Shown here in pieces: positions 25,378 through 33,817 of a stretch of 45,923 nucleotides of DNA; positions within the stretch are counted from its first letter, which is position 1, and every line of letters begins with the position of its first letter. Origin of the DNA: Myxococcota bacterium (lineage in GTDB: Bacteria; Myxococcota_A; UBA796; JAJRTE01); assembly GCA_024278455.1 (NCBI GenBank), contig JAJRTE010000289.1, positions 1 through 45,923 on the forward strand, in the 5' to 3' direction. Under the pieces are notes generated by a model. That model made no database searches and had not been told where the DNA came from. It worked only from the letters and a program-made list of their open reading frames with translations. The position numbers were made by a program, and so were the translations under genes.

Positions 25378-27099
25378 ATGCCAGCAGAACAGGACGCCAA
25401 CGACGCGCGGGACCAAAAGCAGGGAAGCAAGGCGGGAACTCGAGCCATGACCCGGACTCGAGGCGCATGGTACGGGGTGCTCGGCACCGCCTTTGCCGCG
25501 GTGCTGCTCCACGCGTGGCATTTCGGGCACACCTGCGACGACGCCTACATCTCGTTTCGATACGCCCGCAACCTGTACGAGGGTTTGGGGCTCGTGTACA
25601 ATCCGGGCGAACGCGTGATGGGCTACTCGAACTTTCTTTGGGTCGTCTTCCTGGCCGGCGCGCGGGCGCTGGGCGTCGACATCCTGCTGGCGTCCAGGCT
25701 CCTTGGCACGGTCTTCACCTGGGCGACCCTGGCTCTGGTGGGATTCCAGGCACGGCGATGGGCGCTCCGGCCAGCGACGGCCGCGCTGGTCCTCGGCCTG
25801 CTCGTCGCAAACGGCACGTTCGCACTCTGGATGTTCGGCGGCCTGGAAGGCCCCCTGTTCGCGTGCCTGCTCACCGCGTCCGTGGTGACCGCCCTATCCT
25901 GCGATGAACAGCCTGCTCCCGGCCGGTTCCTCCTGCTGGGATCCACCCTGGGACTCGCCGCGCTGACCCGCCCGGAAGGCATTTTCTACAGCGTGCCGAT
26001 CTGTGGGTGGGTGCTGTTCCGGCTCGTGGTTGCGCGGTACGAGTCGGGCCGTCTCGAGGCGCCGCACCGTGCGGGGGGGCGGGAACCGGGGAATGGACGG
26101 CAGGAGATCGAGAGCGGGGGGACGACCGGCTGGCCGGCGCATCGGTCTGGCGGGCGGGCCGGTGCGAGAAGGATACTCACCGGTGTCCTCCTCGCCCTGG
26201 GTATCGCCGCCGCCTGCTACCTGGGCATGACCCTGTGGATGGTCGCCTACTACGGAGATCCGCTTCCCAACACCTACTACGCCAAGGCCCACCCGGTCTC
26301 GCTCGAGGTGCTGTCTCGAGGATGGCTCTTCACGCGACGTTTCCTCGAGGCCTACCACCTCGTGCCGGCAGGCATCGTGTTGTGGTGGACCGCTGCCACG
26401 CGGCTGTCCCCGCGGGCCAGGGGATGGTTGCCGCTCGGTGTCATCGCGGCGTTCGTCGTGTTCTTCCTGGCCACGGGTGGAGATGCCCTGGTGTATCACC
26501 GCATGTGGCTGTGGACGCTCCCCATGTTCGCGCTTCTCGCCGCCGAAGCCATCGCCTGCACATGGAGGACCCGAGCGGAACGCATCGTTGTGACGATCTG
26601 CGGTATCACGGCCGTGGCATTGAGCCTCCCCGACTCGTTCGCCGGGGAGGACATCGCCTACCTGCGTGAAGACGACCGTTTCCTTGCCGACCTGGTCGTG
26701 CTGGGACGCTCCCTGGAGGCGAACACCCCGGAGGACACGCTTATCGCCGCGAACAACATCGGGGTCCTGGGCTACGAGAGTCGCCGGAGAATCCTGGACA
26801 TGCTCGGCCTGGTCGACAGGCACATCGCTCGAGCACCGGGCAAGCCCGTGGCCACGCCCGGGCACGAAAGCCACGACGGGGCCTACGTGCTCGAGCGGCG
26901 GCCCGACCTGATCTTTCTTGGCATGCCCAGGGTGGTGGCGCACCCGGCCAGGTTGCAAGACGACCCCGGACGGCTCTACCCATCGGACGTCGACCTCATC
27001 CGCGACGCGCGGTTCCGCCGCGGCTACCGGTTCCGCAACCTGGTCTTGATGGATGGCAGGTACGCACCCGTGTTCGCGAGAGTTCCGCTTTCCCCTTGA
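25378..27099 (+). CDS. GT-C membrane glycosyltransferase, arabinosyl/mannosyltransferase-like
   Basis: This 573-residue multi-spanning protein has the N-terminal signature DDAYISFRYARNL...GLVYNPGERVMGYSNFLW. It is shared by polyprenyl-phosphate-sugar-dependent transferases such as AftB-type arabinofuranosyltransferases and other GT-C enzymes; the Asp-Asp pair is in the first outward loop. At least eight helices follow, interrupted by a hydrophilic insertion (about 230-270). The C-terminal part lies on the periplasmic side. It would move a sugar from a lipid carrier onto an envelope acceptor. ATG 25378 has AAGGA upstream; ATG 25447, nearer the first helix, is the alternative. It lies 70 bp after the sulfatase-fold gene and probably shares its transcript. 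Confidence 0.85.
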   Translation: MPAEQDANDARDQKQGSKAGTRAMTRTRGAWYGVLGTAFAAVLLHAWHFGHTCDDAYISFRYARNLYEGLGLVYNPGERVMGYSNFLWVVFLAGARALGVDILLASRLLGTVFTWATLALVGFQARRWALRPATAALVLGLLVANGTFALWMFGGLEGPLFACLLTASVVTALSCDEQPAPGRFLLLGSTLGLAALTRPEGIFYSVPICGWVLFRLVVARYESGRLEAPHRAGGREPGNGRQEIESGGTTGWPAHRSGGRAGARRILTGVLLALGIAAACYLGMTLWMVAYYGDPLPNTYYAKAHPVSLEVLSRGWLFTRRFLEAYHLVPAGIVLWWTAATRLSPRARGWLPLGVIAAFVVFFLATGGDALVYHRMWLWTLPMFALLAAEAIACTWRTRAERIVVTICGITAVALSLPDSFAGEDIAYLREDDRFLADLVVLGRSLEANTPEDTLIAANNIGVLGYESRRRILDMLGLVDRHIARAPGKPVATPGHESHDGAYVLERRPDLIFLGMPRVVAHPARLQDDPGRLYPSDVDLIRDARFRRGYRFRNLVLMDGRYAPVFARVPLSP

Positions 27100-27126
27100 T
27101 TTCCCGAACGTTAGGCTCCTCAGCAC

Positions 27127-27155
27127 TTGACAGTCGCGGCCCGCCGTGGTATGAG
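27127..27155 (+). promoter_or_regulatory. Sigma70-type promoter of the molybdenum hydroxylase operon
   Basis: TTGACA (-35, 27127-27132), a 17-bp spacer and TATGAG (-10, 27150-27155). The -35 is a perfect match. Transcription would start near 27162, about 65 nt before the first start codon. Confidence 0.6.
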
Positions 27156-27226
27156 CAGTCATCTGGTGACGTTCGCCCCGAGCCGGCTGCCGTCGTCCAG
27201 CGGCTCGAAACCTCGAGGAGTGCTCG

Positions 27227-28048
27227 ATGCTACGCCCCTTTTTCTACGTCGCCCCCCGGACGAAAGCGGAGCTTCTGGGGATACTTCGGGATGAAGGCCC
27301 CGGTTCCAGGCTGCTCGCAGGCGGTACCGACGTTCTGGCGGAGCTTCGCGTCGCCGGGAAGGCGCCGAAGCAGGTGGTCGATATCAAGAAGGTGGAGGCG
27401 TTCCAGGGTATCCGCTTCGACCCTGGGGAGGGCCTGTCGATCGGCCCCAGGGTCACTTGCGCCGACGTTCTCGCAAGTCCGCTGGTGCACCGAGAATACC
27501 CCCTGCTCGCGACCGCCGCGGCCAAGCTGGGGTCGCCGCAGCTCCGCAACCGGGCCACGCCCATCGGAAACATCTGCACCGCCTCTCCCTGTGCGGACAT
27601 GGCGGCCGCCTTCCTTGCCTTGGGTGCCTGGACCGAGATCGAGTCTGCCCGCGGCGTGCGCCGGGTGGAGGTGAAGGATTTTTTCGTGGGGGTCAAGCAG
27701 ACGGTGGTGGAGCCGGACGAGGTGGTCACCCGGGTGGTGGTTCCCGCGGAAATGGCCGGTGCAGCCGGGGACATGGAGAAGCTGAAGCGCATACGGGGAC
27801 ACGACCTCGCCCTGGCGAGCGTGGCGCTGGTCAAGCACGGCGGCAAGCTCCACGTTGCTATCGGGTCGTGTGCGCCGACGCCGGTGGTCCTCCCTGTTCT
27901 CCCGGTGGACGCGCCTGTCGACGAGGTCAAGGCCGAAGCCCTGAAGGTGATCCGGCCCATCGACGACGTGCGCGCCTCCGCCGAGTACCGGACATTCATG
28001 GTCCAGGTTTTCATCGAACGCTTGATGGCACGAGTCGAGCCGCAATAG
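27227..28048 (+). CDS. Molybdenum hydroxylase FAD-binding subunit (CoxM/XdhB type)
   Basis: This 273-residue medium subunit of a xanthine-dehydrogenase-family enzyme binds FAD and passes electrons from the iron-sulfur subunit to an external acceptor. The FAD motifs LAGGTDVL (about 26-33) and the TPIGNICTASPCAD stretch (about 110-123) are intact, and the C-terminal CO-dehydrogenase flavoprotein domain is complete. The order FAD subunit, 2Fe-2S subunit, molybdopterin subunit is the usual one. ATG 27227 follows GAGGAG, which also forms part of a CTCGAG site. Confidence 0.92.
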   Translation: MLRPFFYVAPRTKAELLGILRDEGPGSRLLAGGTDVLAELRVAGKAPKQVVDIKKVEAFQGIRFDPGEGLSIGPRVTCADVLASPLVHREYPLLATAAAKLGSPQLRNRATPIGNICTASPCADMAAAFLALGAWTEIESARGVRRVEVKDFFVGVKQTVVEPDEVVTRVVVPAEMAGAAGDMEKLKRIRGHDLALASVALVKHGGKLHVAIGSCAPTPVVLPVLPVDAPVDEVKAEALKVIRPIDDVRASAEYRTFMVQVFIERLMARVEPQ

Positions 28049-28060
28049 ACGGGTGAAGCG

Positions 28061-28546
28061 ATGCGAATTCGAGTGCGAGTCAATGGACGTGACTACCAGC
28101 AGGAAGCGCCCGATCACTGGACGCTGCTCCGATTCCTGCGCGAAGGCCTGGGGCTCACAGGGACCAAGGAGGGGTGCGGCGCGGGCGAATGCGGCGCATG
28201 CACGATCATCATGGATGGCCTGACGGTCAATTCCTGCCTGGTGCTCGCCCCCGAGGCGGACGGCACGGTCATCGAAACCATCGAGGGCGAGGCCGTCGCC
28301 GGCGAACTGTCGCCCCTGCAGAGAGCCTTCCACAAGCACCACGCCGTCCAATGTGGGTTCTGCACGCCCGCGATGATCCTGTCCATCAAGGCCTTCCTGC
28401 GCACCAATCCCCGGCCTACCGTGCGCGAGATCCAGGAGGCGATCGAGGGCAACTTCTGCCGTTGCACCGGCTATCAGCAGATCATCGAGGCAGTCCAGGA
28501 AGTCACCGGCCAGCGCGAAGGACAGGAGGAACTGGGTCATGCTTGA
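28061..28546 (+). CDS. Molybdenum hydroxylase 2Fe-2S subunit (CoxS/XdhC type)
   Basis: This 161-residue subunit has two [2Fe-2S] clusters. The plant-ferredoxin-type motif EGCGAGECGACT, with the fourth Cys in VNSC, is N-terminal. The helical domain has QCGFCTP and NFCRCTGY. All eight cysteine ligands are visible. It carries electrons from the molybdenum site to the FAD subunit. It starts 13 bp after the FAD-subunit stop, and its last codons overlap the start of the large subunit by 8 bp, so the operon is tightly coupled. Confidence 0.95.
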   Translation: MRIRVRVNGRDYQQEAPDHWTLLRFLREGLGLTGTKEGCGAGECGACTIIMDGLTVNSCLVLAPEADGTVIETIEGEAVAGELSPLQRAFHKHHAVQCGFCTPAMILSIKAFLRTNPRPTVREIQEAIEGNFCRCTGYQQIIEAVQEVTGQREGQEELGHA

Positions 28547-30965
28547 AAACGTACCGGCCGCCGAGTTGTCGTGTGTGGGCCGAGGTGTCGAACGGATTGA
28601 CACGGTGGAAAAGCTCTCGGGCGCCGCGTACTACACCGGGGACCTGCGTTTCCCGGGCATGCTGTTCGCCAAGGTCAAGCGGAGTCCCCATGCCAAGGCC
28701 CGGATCGCCCGCATCGATACGCACAAGGCTCGAGCCCTGCCGGGTGTGCACGCAGTGTTGACCGGGGCCGACCTCGACGTGCGCGTCGGGCTGTACTTGG
28801 TGGACAAGTATGTCCTGGCACGGGACGTCGTGCGCCATTTCGGCGAAGCGGTCGCCGCCGTCGCCGCGGAGACGCCGGAAATCGCCCGGAAAGCCGTCGA
28901 CCTGATCGAGGTCGACTACGAACCCATGACCCCGGTCCTCGATCCTGCGAAAGCCATCGAGAATGGCGCCCCCCTCGTCCATCCCGACCTTGGTAGCTAC
29001 GACTATGTCAAGGAGGTCTTCTCCCCGGTCGGCGGGACCAACATCGCCAACCTCAGCAAGTACCGCAAAGGAGACGTGGACAAGGCGTTCGCCGAGGCGG
29101 ACCTCGTGGTGGAGCGCGAGTACACCAATCCGAGCGTGCAGCACGTGCCGATGGAGACCCACGTGACGGTTGGCCAGTGGCAGCCGGGTGACAAGATCCA
29201 GCTCTGGACATCGGCGCAGTCCCCGTTCACCGTGCGGAACCTGTTCTGTCACGCTTTCAAGCTGTCGCACAACCAGGTCCGTGTGTTCATTCCCTACGTC
29301 GGGGGCGGATTCGGGGGCAAGGCCGGCATACACCTCGAGCCCCTTGCCTGCTCCCTGTCTCGAGCCGCCGGGGGACGCCCGGTCAAGATTCAGGCCACTC
29401 GAGAAGAGGAGTTCTCCCTCCTCCCCTGTCGTTCGGGGCTCGTCAACCGCATCAAGACCGCGCTGACCAAGGACGGCCGTATCCTGGCCCAGCAGATGAC
29501 CATGCTGTGGGACGCCGGAGCCTACGCCGACTATGCCGTGAACGTGACTCGAGCCTCCGGCTATTCCGCTGCAGGCCCCTACGAGATCCCCGCCGCCCGT
29601 ATCGATGCCTATACGGTCTACACCAACAAGCCCTTCGGGACGGCCTATCGCGGGTTCGGCCACGTGGAGTTTTCGTGGGGCACCGAACGGCACATGACCG
29701 TGCTGGCTCGAGCCATCGGCATGGATCCCCTCGAGTTCCGGAAGCGAAACGCCCTGCGCCCCGGCTCGATCACCTTGACCGGCGAGGTCATCCGCGAGCA
29801 CACTGGCAACGTGACCCGGTGCATGGAGACCGTGGCCAAGGCGATCGGCTACGGAGAAGAACTCACGCCGGAATGGCAGCAGCGGGAACTCGAGACCGGG
29901 CGCCGTATCGGAAAATCCGTGGTCGCCCTGCACAAGGCGCCGGCCATGCCGCCGTTCACGGGGACCGCGGTCGTGTTGCGCATGAACGAGGACGGTACGG
30001 TCATTGCCAACCTCTCCCTCACCGAGATCGGCGCCGGGACCTACACCAGCCTCGCCCAGATCATCGCAGAAGCGCTCAAGTTTCCCATCGAGCGGATCAA
30101 GGTCCCGGTGGAGAACGACACCGACCGCGACCCCTACGACTGGCAAACGGTGGCCTCCAAGGGACTGATGTTGTGCGGCAATGCGGCCATCCTCGCCGCG
30201 CGGGACCTGCTCGGCAAGGCCTACGACATGGCGGCGCAGGTGTTGCGTGCCAATCACTGCGACCTGGACCACGACGCCGACCGTATCTTCGTGCGCCACA
30301 ATCCGGAATGCCAGGTGCCATTCCGTGCACTGGCGGTGGGGTACGCCTACCCCAACGGCAATGGGATCGGCGGACCGCTGGTGGGTGTCGGCAGGTACAT
30401 CGCCCAGGGCCTGACCAACCTGGACAAGGAGACCGGGCAGGGACTCCCCGCCCTCTACTGGACCTACGGCGCCCACGGCCTGGTGGTGGAAGTCGACCCC
30501 GTGACCGGCGAATACGACGTGCTCAAGGTCGCCTCCGCCTTCGACGTGGGAAAAGCCATCAATCCGTCCGCCGTGCGGGGACAGATCATCGGCGGCATGA
30601 TCCAGGGCCTGGGAACCGCCATGTGCGAGGGCTACATCTACGATGCGAACGGGAAACTGCTCAACCCGAACTTCACAGACAACAAGATCCCCACTTCCCT
30701 CGACATGCCCGCCGAGATCGAGGCCTTCGTGGTCGAAACACCGCAAGTGGACGGCCCGTTCGGCGCTCGAGGCGTCGGCGAGCACTCCATGATCGCCATT
30801 TGCGGCGCGCTAGGCAACGCCATCCAGGACGCCTGCGGCGCCGACCTCACCAAGATGCCCATACGTGCCGAAGACGTATGGCGGGCGCTCGAGACCGCGG
30901 GACCCCTGCTCGAATCCTCCGCAACCATCCGAAACCGGGCCGCGTGCAACACCAGGGAGCGATGA
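28539..30965 (+). CDS. Molybdenum hydroxylase large (molybdopterin) subunit
   Basis: This 808-residue catalytic subunit is of the xanthine dehydrogenase/aldehyde oxidase family and binds the molybdopterin cofactor. Visible motifs are GGGFGGK, the loop AYRGFG at 369-374 that sits over the molybdenum, and GARGVGE at 742-748, ending in the catalytic Glu748. The aerobic carbon-monoxide dehydrogenase loop with Cys is absent, so a CO dehydrogenase is ruled out. It resembles hypoxanthine/nicotinate/aldehyde-type hydroxylases and the true substrate is unknown. The ribosome binding site AGGAGGA precedes ATG 28539. No dedicated maturation factor of the XdhC/CoxI type is in the window, but moaD and moaE are within 4 kb. 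Confidence 0.93.
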   Translation: MLENVPAAELSCVGRGVERIDTVEKLSGAAYYTGDLRFPGMLFAKVKRSPHAKARIARIDTHKARALPGVHAVLTGADLDVRVGLYLVDKYVLARDVVRHFGEAVAAVAAETPEIARKAVDLIEVDYEPMTPVLDPAKAIENGAPLVHPDLGSYDYVKEVFSPVGGTNIANLSKYRKGDVDKAFAEADLVVEREYTNPSVQHVPMETHVTVGQWQPGDKIQLWTSAQSPFTVRNLFCHAFKLSHNQVRVFIPYVGGGFGGKAGIHLEPLACSLSRAAGGRPVKIQATREEEFSLLPCRSGLVNRIKTALTKDGRILAQQMTMLWDAGAYADYAVNVTRASGYSAAGPYEIPAARIDAYTVYTNKPFGTAYRGFGHVEFSWGTERHMTVLARAIGMDPLEFRKRNALRPGSITLTGEVIREHTGNVTRCMETVAKAIGYGEELTPEWQQRELETGRRIGKSVVALHKAPAMPPFTGTAVVLRMNEDGTVIANLSLTEIGAGTYTSLAQIIAEALKFPIERIKVPVENDTDRDPYDWQTVASKGLMLCGNAAILAARDLLGKAYDMAAQVLRANHCDLDHDADRIFVRHNPECQVPFRALAVGYAYPNGNGIGGPLVGVGRYIAQGLTNLDKETGQGLPALYWTYGAHGLVVEVDPVTGEYDVLKVASAFDVGKAINPSAVRGQIIGGMIQGLGTAMCEGYIYDANGKLLNPNFTDNKIPTSLDMPAEIEAFVVETPQVDGPFGARGVGEHSMIAICGALGNAIQDACGADLTKMPIRAEDVWRALETAGPLLESSATIRNRAACNTRER

Positions 30966-31039
30966 CCGGATCCCGACCACCGCTCCAGCCCGTGGGGCGA
31001 CATGAAACGTGAGATTCCCGGACCGATCGCACCAGGACA

Positions 31040-31996
31040 TCAGGACTCGTCTCGAGAATCACGGACATGCTCGAGGAACCAGGCGTAGGTCTTTTCCAGG
31101 CCTTCGCGCAGGGTCGTTGGCGCGCGCCAACCCAACGTCCGGAGCCTCGACACGTCCATCAACCGGCTGGGGATCTCGTCGGGACGCCCGGTCTCGAAAA
31201 CGACACGACCGTGGTATCCCACCACGTCTCGCACCAGGTCCGCCAGGTCCCAGACGCTGACCTCTTCTCCCGTACCCACGTTGACCACGGGGCCGGCGTC
31301 TCGAGCATGGCAGTGCCTGGCGAAGAAAAGCACCACATCCGCCAGGTCATCCACGTACATGAATTCCTGGAGCGGCGTTCCGCCCCCCCACAGCGTGACC
31401 TGCGGCAGATGGTGGGCCTGGGCGTCGTGGAGGCGCCTGATCAGGGCGGGCACGAGGTTCGGCCCGGAGATCGAAAACCGGTCACCGGGCCCAAACAACG
31501 CCGGGGCGATGAGTGTCATGAAGTCCGTACCGTACTGCTCGTTGCAATACTGGCAGAACTTGGCCGCGGTTATCTTCCCCACCGCGTACCCCTCCGCGGC
31601 CGGTTCGAGCGGCCCGGTCAACAGGGCGTCCTCCGGCACAGGCTGCACAGCCTCTCCAGGGTACATCCAGATGTCGCCCAGGCTGATGAGCTTCCGGACC
31701 CCGGAGACATAGGAGGCCCGGATCACGTTCAGCCCGACCATCGCGTTCGCATACAGGAAGTCGGCAGGCTGCTCGAGGTTCGCCTCGGTATCGCCCACCT
31801 TGGCCGCCGCAAGGAACACGAATTCCGGCCGCTCGCTCGCAAAAAAGGCATGCACATCGGCCTGCTTCGTGAGATCGAGTTCCCCGGGATTCCTGACAAC
31901 GAGATACTGGTAGCCTTCCCGCTCCAGGCGCCGGATGATGGCCGAACCCACCATCCCCTCGTGTCCAGCAACGAACACTCTCGCATCCTTTCGCAT
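31040..31996 (-). CDS. GDP-L-fucose-synthase-like SDR with altered active site
   Basis: This 318-residue extended short-chain dehydrogenase has the NAD(P) motif GHEGMVG (11-17), the Tyr137-x3-Lys141 pair, and the PLEP and GDRFS sequence context of GDP-L-fucose synthase. That enzyme epimerises and reduces GDP-4-keto-6-deoxymannose. Its usual catalytic segment SSC reads D108-I109-W110 (GDIWMYP), and the His in the YGPHD segment is Gly (LFGPGD). The Ser/Cys/His set needed for epimerisation is therefore missing. It may be a reductase only, or act on another sugar nucleotide. ATG 31996 is chosen; an in-frame GTG at 32005 overlaps the trmB stop. It ends the moaD-moaE-trmB run on the minus strand. 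Confidence 0.82.
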   Translation of the reverse strand: MRKDARVFVAGHEGMVGSAIIRRLEREGYQYLVVRNPGELDLTKQADVHAFFASERPEFVFLAAAKVGDTEANLEQPADFLYANAMVGLNVIRASYVSGVRKLISLGDIWMYPGEAVQPVPEDALLTGPLEPAAEGYAVGKITAAKFCQYCNEQYGTDFMTLIAPALFGPGDRFSISGPNLVPALIRRLHDAQAHHLPQVTLWGGGTPLQEFMYVDDLADVVLFFARHCHARDAGPVVNVGTGEEVSVWDLADLVRDVVGYHGRVVFETGRPDEIPSRLMDVSRLRTLGWRAPTTLREGLEKTYAWFLEHVRDSRDES

Positions 31997-32001
31997 CACC
32001 C

Positions 32002-32913
32002 TCACCGCATCAGTGTGAATTCATAAAAGAAACAGGGCACTCCCGCCCGGCGGAAGCGATCCTCGTAGCTCGTGCTGACGTTGGCCTCCGGCCGATCCCA
32101 TTCGCCAACATCGGTGACGCTCGCGGTCAACTCGAAGCGCGACCCCTGGAAAACCCTCAAGATGATCTCCCGGTAGGGCTGCCAGTCGCTCTTGAGAAAC
32201 ACCCGCCCGCCCGGCGCCACCACCCTTTCCAGGATCCGCACCAGGGCCGGGGAAACCATTCTCCGGTGTTCATGCCTGGCTCGAGGCCACGGGTCCGGAT
32301 AATTGATAAACACCCCACTCAGTTCATCGTTCACAAAAACATCATCGAGCCACTGCACATCGTACCGCACGTACTGCACATTGCTCAGCCCACCGGCACC
32401 GGCCTTCTCCGCCGACAGGTACAGTCGCTTGTATTGTACCTCGATTCCCAGGAAATTGTGATAGCGCTCGAGTTCCGCTTTCTTCGTGAGAAAGTGGCCC
32501 CGGCCCGAACCCAGATCCACGTACAACGGCTGCACTACGGGAAACCGCTCCTGCCAGCGCCCCCGCCACTTCTCGACATCCTGCGGCAGGACGATGTACT
32601 CCGGGCGCCTCTCGATGAGGCCGATATATTTGTTCTGCCTTCGCCGAGCCTGACTCGGGTGGATGAATCTCCGGCGCCGGATCTCCTCCGGCGCTTCCCA
32701 TTCGGGCCCCCCGCCAGGCAACGGCCCTCCCGGGTCGGCACACGACCGAGGCACACCGCTGCTCGAGATGCCCCTGTCACCGCTCCGCAAGGCCGGTACC
32801 TTGCCTTCGATGGCATCGATCCCCGGCCCGCCCGACTCCGGAACGGGAGCACGATGGACAGACTCACCCGGAATGACCACCGCCCGGTCAGGCTTGTTTC
32901 CACTGGGATCCAT
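32002..32913 (-). CDS. trmB: tRNA (guanine-N7)-methyltransferase TrmB
   Basis: This 303-residue protein makes 7-methylguanosine at position 46 of tRNA using SAM. The SAM site YVDLGSGRGHF, the helix FLGIEVQYKR and the signature NYPDPWPRARHEHRR are clear. An N-terminal extension of about 95 residues, basic and low in complexity, precedes the conserved core starting near QNKYIGLIERR, so the start could be later. ATG 32913 overlaps the 3' end of moaE by 26 bp, compatible with translational coupling. The stop overlaps an alternative GTG start of the SDR gene. Confidence 0.93.
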   Translation of the reverse strand: MDPSGNKPDRAVVIPGESVHRAPVPESGGPGIDAIEGKVPALRSGDRGISSSGVPRSCADPGGPLPGGGPEWEAPEEIRRRRFIHPSQARRRQNKYIGLIERRPEYIVLPQDVEKWRGRWQERFPVVQPLYVDLGSGRGHFLTKKAELERYHNFLGIEVQYKRLYLSAEKAGAGGLSNVQYVRYDVQWLDDVFVNDELSGVFINYPDPWPRARHEHRRMVSPALVRILERVVAPGGRVFLKSDWQPYREIILRVFQGSRFELTASVTDVGEWDRPEANVSTSYEDRFRRAGVPCFFYEFTLMR

Positions 32914-33292
32914 GGGGATACAGCTCTTTCTTCCAGATGGGAACGATTTCCTTGATACGGTCGATCGCGAAGCGGCAAGCGTCGAAGGCCTGCAGACGAT
33001 GCGGACTCGCCACCGCGATCACAACGGACACCTCGCCCACCTCGCGCCGGCCCACCCGGTGCACGATGGCCACGTGGTCGATCCCCCATCGTGTTTCGAT
33101 CTCCGCCCGGATCCCCCTCATCTGGGCCACAGCCATCTCCGCGTAGGCCTCGTACTCGAGCGCAATGACCTCCCCGGCCTCGTCGTTGTCCCTCACCGTG
33201 CCGAGAAAAGTGACCACCGCCCCGCCACCCGAGTAGCGCACGGATGCTATCACGGCACCGATGTCGATGGGTTCTTCCGTGATTTCGACCAT
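32888..33292 (-). CDS. moaE: Molybdopterin synthase catalytic subunit MoaE
   Basis: This 134-residue large subunit of molybdopterin synthase transfers sulfur from the MoaD C-terminus to precursor Z (cPMP) in molybdenum cofactor synthesis. Diagnostic segments are FLGTVRDND, LEYEAYAEMA, HRVGRREVGE and the C-terminal KEIVPIWKKE carrying the active-site lysines. The length is normal. The ribosome binding site AAGGAG supports ATG 33292; the open frame upstream is non-conserved. It follows moaD after 110 bp, a region without any recognisable element. Confidence 0.95.
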   Translation of the reverse strand: MVEITEEPIDIGAVIASVRYSGGGAVVTFLGTVRDNDEAGEVIALEYEAYAEMAVAQMRGIRAEIETRWGIDHVAIVHRVGRREVGEVSVVIAVASPHRLQAFDACRFAIDRIKEIVPIWKKELYPHGSQWKQA

Positions 33293-33402
33293 CGATGGCT
33301 CCTTGACGACACGGACCGCTGCCGAGCCCCACATACGCTGGCGGCCGGGCTCGAGCGGCCAGCGATGTCTCCCACGAGCACCACGCCTTGCCGGTAGAAG
33401 AC

Positions 33403-33645
33403 TCAGCCCCCGCTCACCGGCGGGATGAACGCCACCTCGTCACCATCCTGGAGTTCGTGGTCTCGAGTCACGTAGGCCTGATTCACGGCGTAGAGCAGCT
33501 TCCCGGGAACGGATCCGGATTGCCGGGATGGATACAACCGGGCCTCGAGACCACCAACGGTGGTGCCGGGGGCCACGTCGAGTTCGAGTTCCGAAACCCC
33601 CTTCTGTTCCCGAAGCATGGCGAACAACACGACCCGGACGTGCAT
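33403..33645 (-). CDS. moaD: Molybdopterin synthase sulfur-carrier subunit MoaD
   Basis: This 80-residue ubiquitin-fold protein ends in PPVSGG. Its C-terminal Gly is adenylated and thiocarboxylated before donating sulfur with MoaE. It starts MHVRVVLFAMLRE, as is usual for the family. ATG 33645 has GGAG upstream. An ATG 15 bp earlier (33660) would begin only about 7 nt after the predicted transcription start and is less likely. MoaA, MoaC, MoeB and others are not in this window. Confidence 0.92.
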   Translation of the reverse strand: MHVRVVLFAMLREQKGVSELELDVAPGTTVGGLEARLYPSRQSGSVPGKLLYAVNQAYVTRDHELQDGDEVAFIPPVSGG

Positions 33646-33673
33646 GACCGCTCCATTCATGATATGCCTTATG

Positions 33674-33702
33674 TTTATAGAGACCCATACAGATGCCGTC
33701 AA
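33674..33702 (-). promoter_or_regulatory. Near-consensus promoter of moaD
   Basis: On the minus strand TTGACG (33697-33702), a 17-bp spacer and TATAAA (33674-33679) match the sigma70 consensus at 5/6 and 5/6. Transcription would start near 33667, leaving a leader of only about 22 nt to ATG 33645. A molybdenum cofactor riboswitch is therefore excluded at this promoter. Confidence 0.65.
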
Positions 33703-33817
33703 GTCCGCCGGTGCGCCTCGATCCGGCTCTTCCGTGCTGGTCCGGGGCGCTTCCACCGCCGCGAGAAGGCACCACCAGGTCGTGCGTCCACGGCACGCAC
33801 GCATGAGGAACCGTTCG

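Noticed and set aside
28503..30785. 760-residue minus-strand open frame
   Set aside because: Antisense of the molybdenum hydroxylase large subunit; a GC-rich shadow frame with no family motif.
33646..33817. Molybdenum cofactor riboswitch before moaD
   Set aside because: The near-consensus promoter leaves only about 22 nt of leader, too short for an aptamer.
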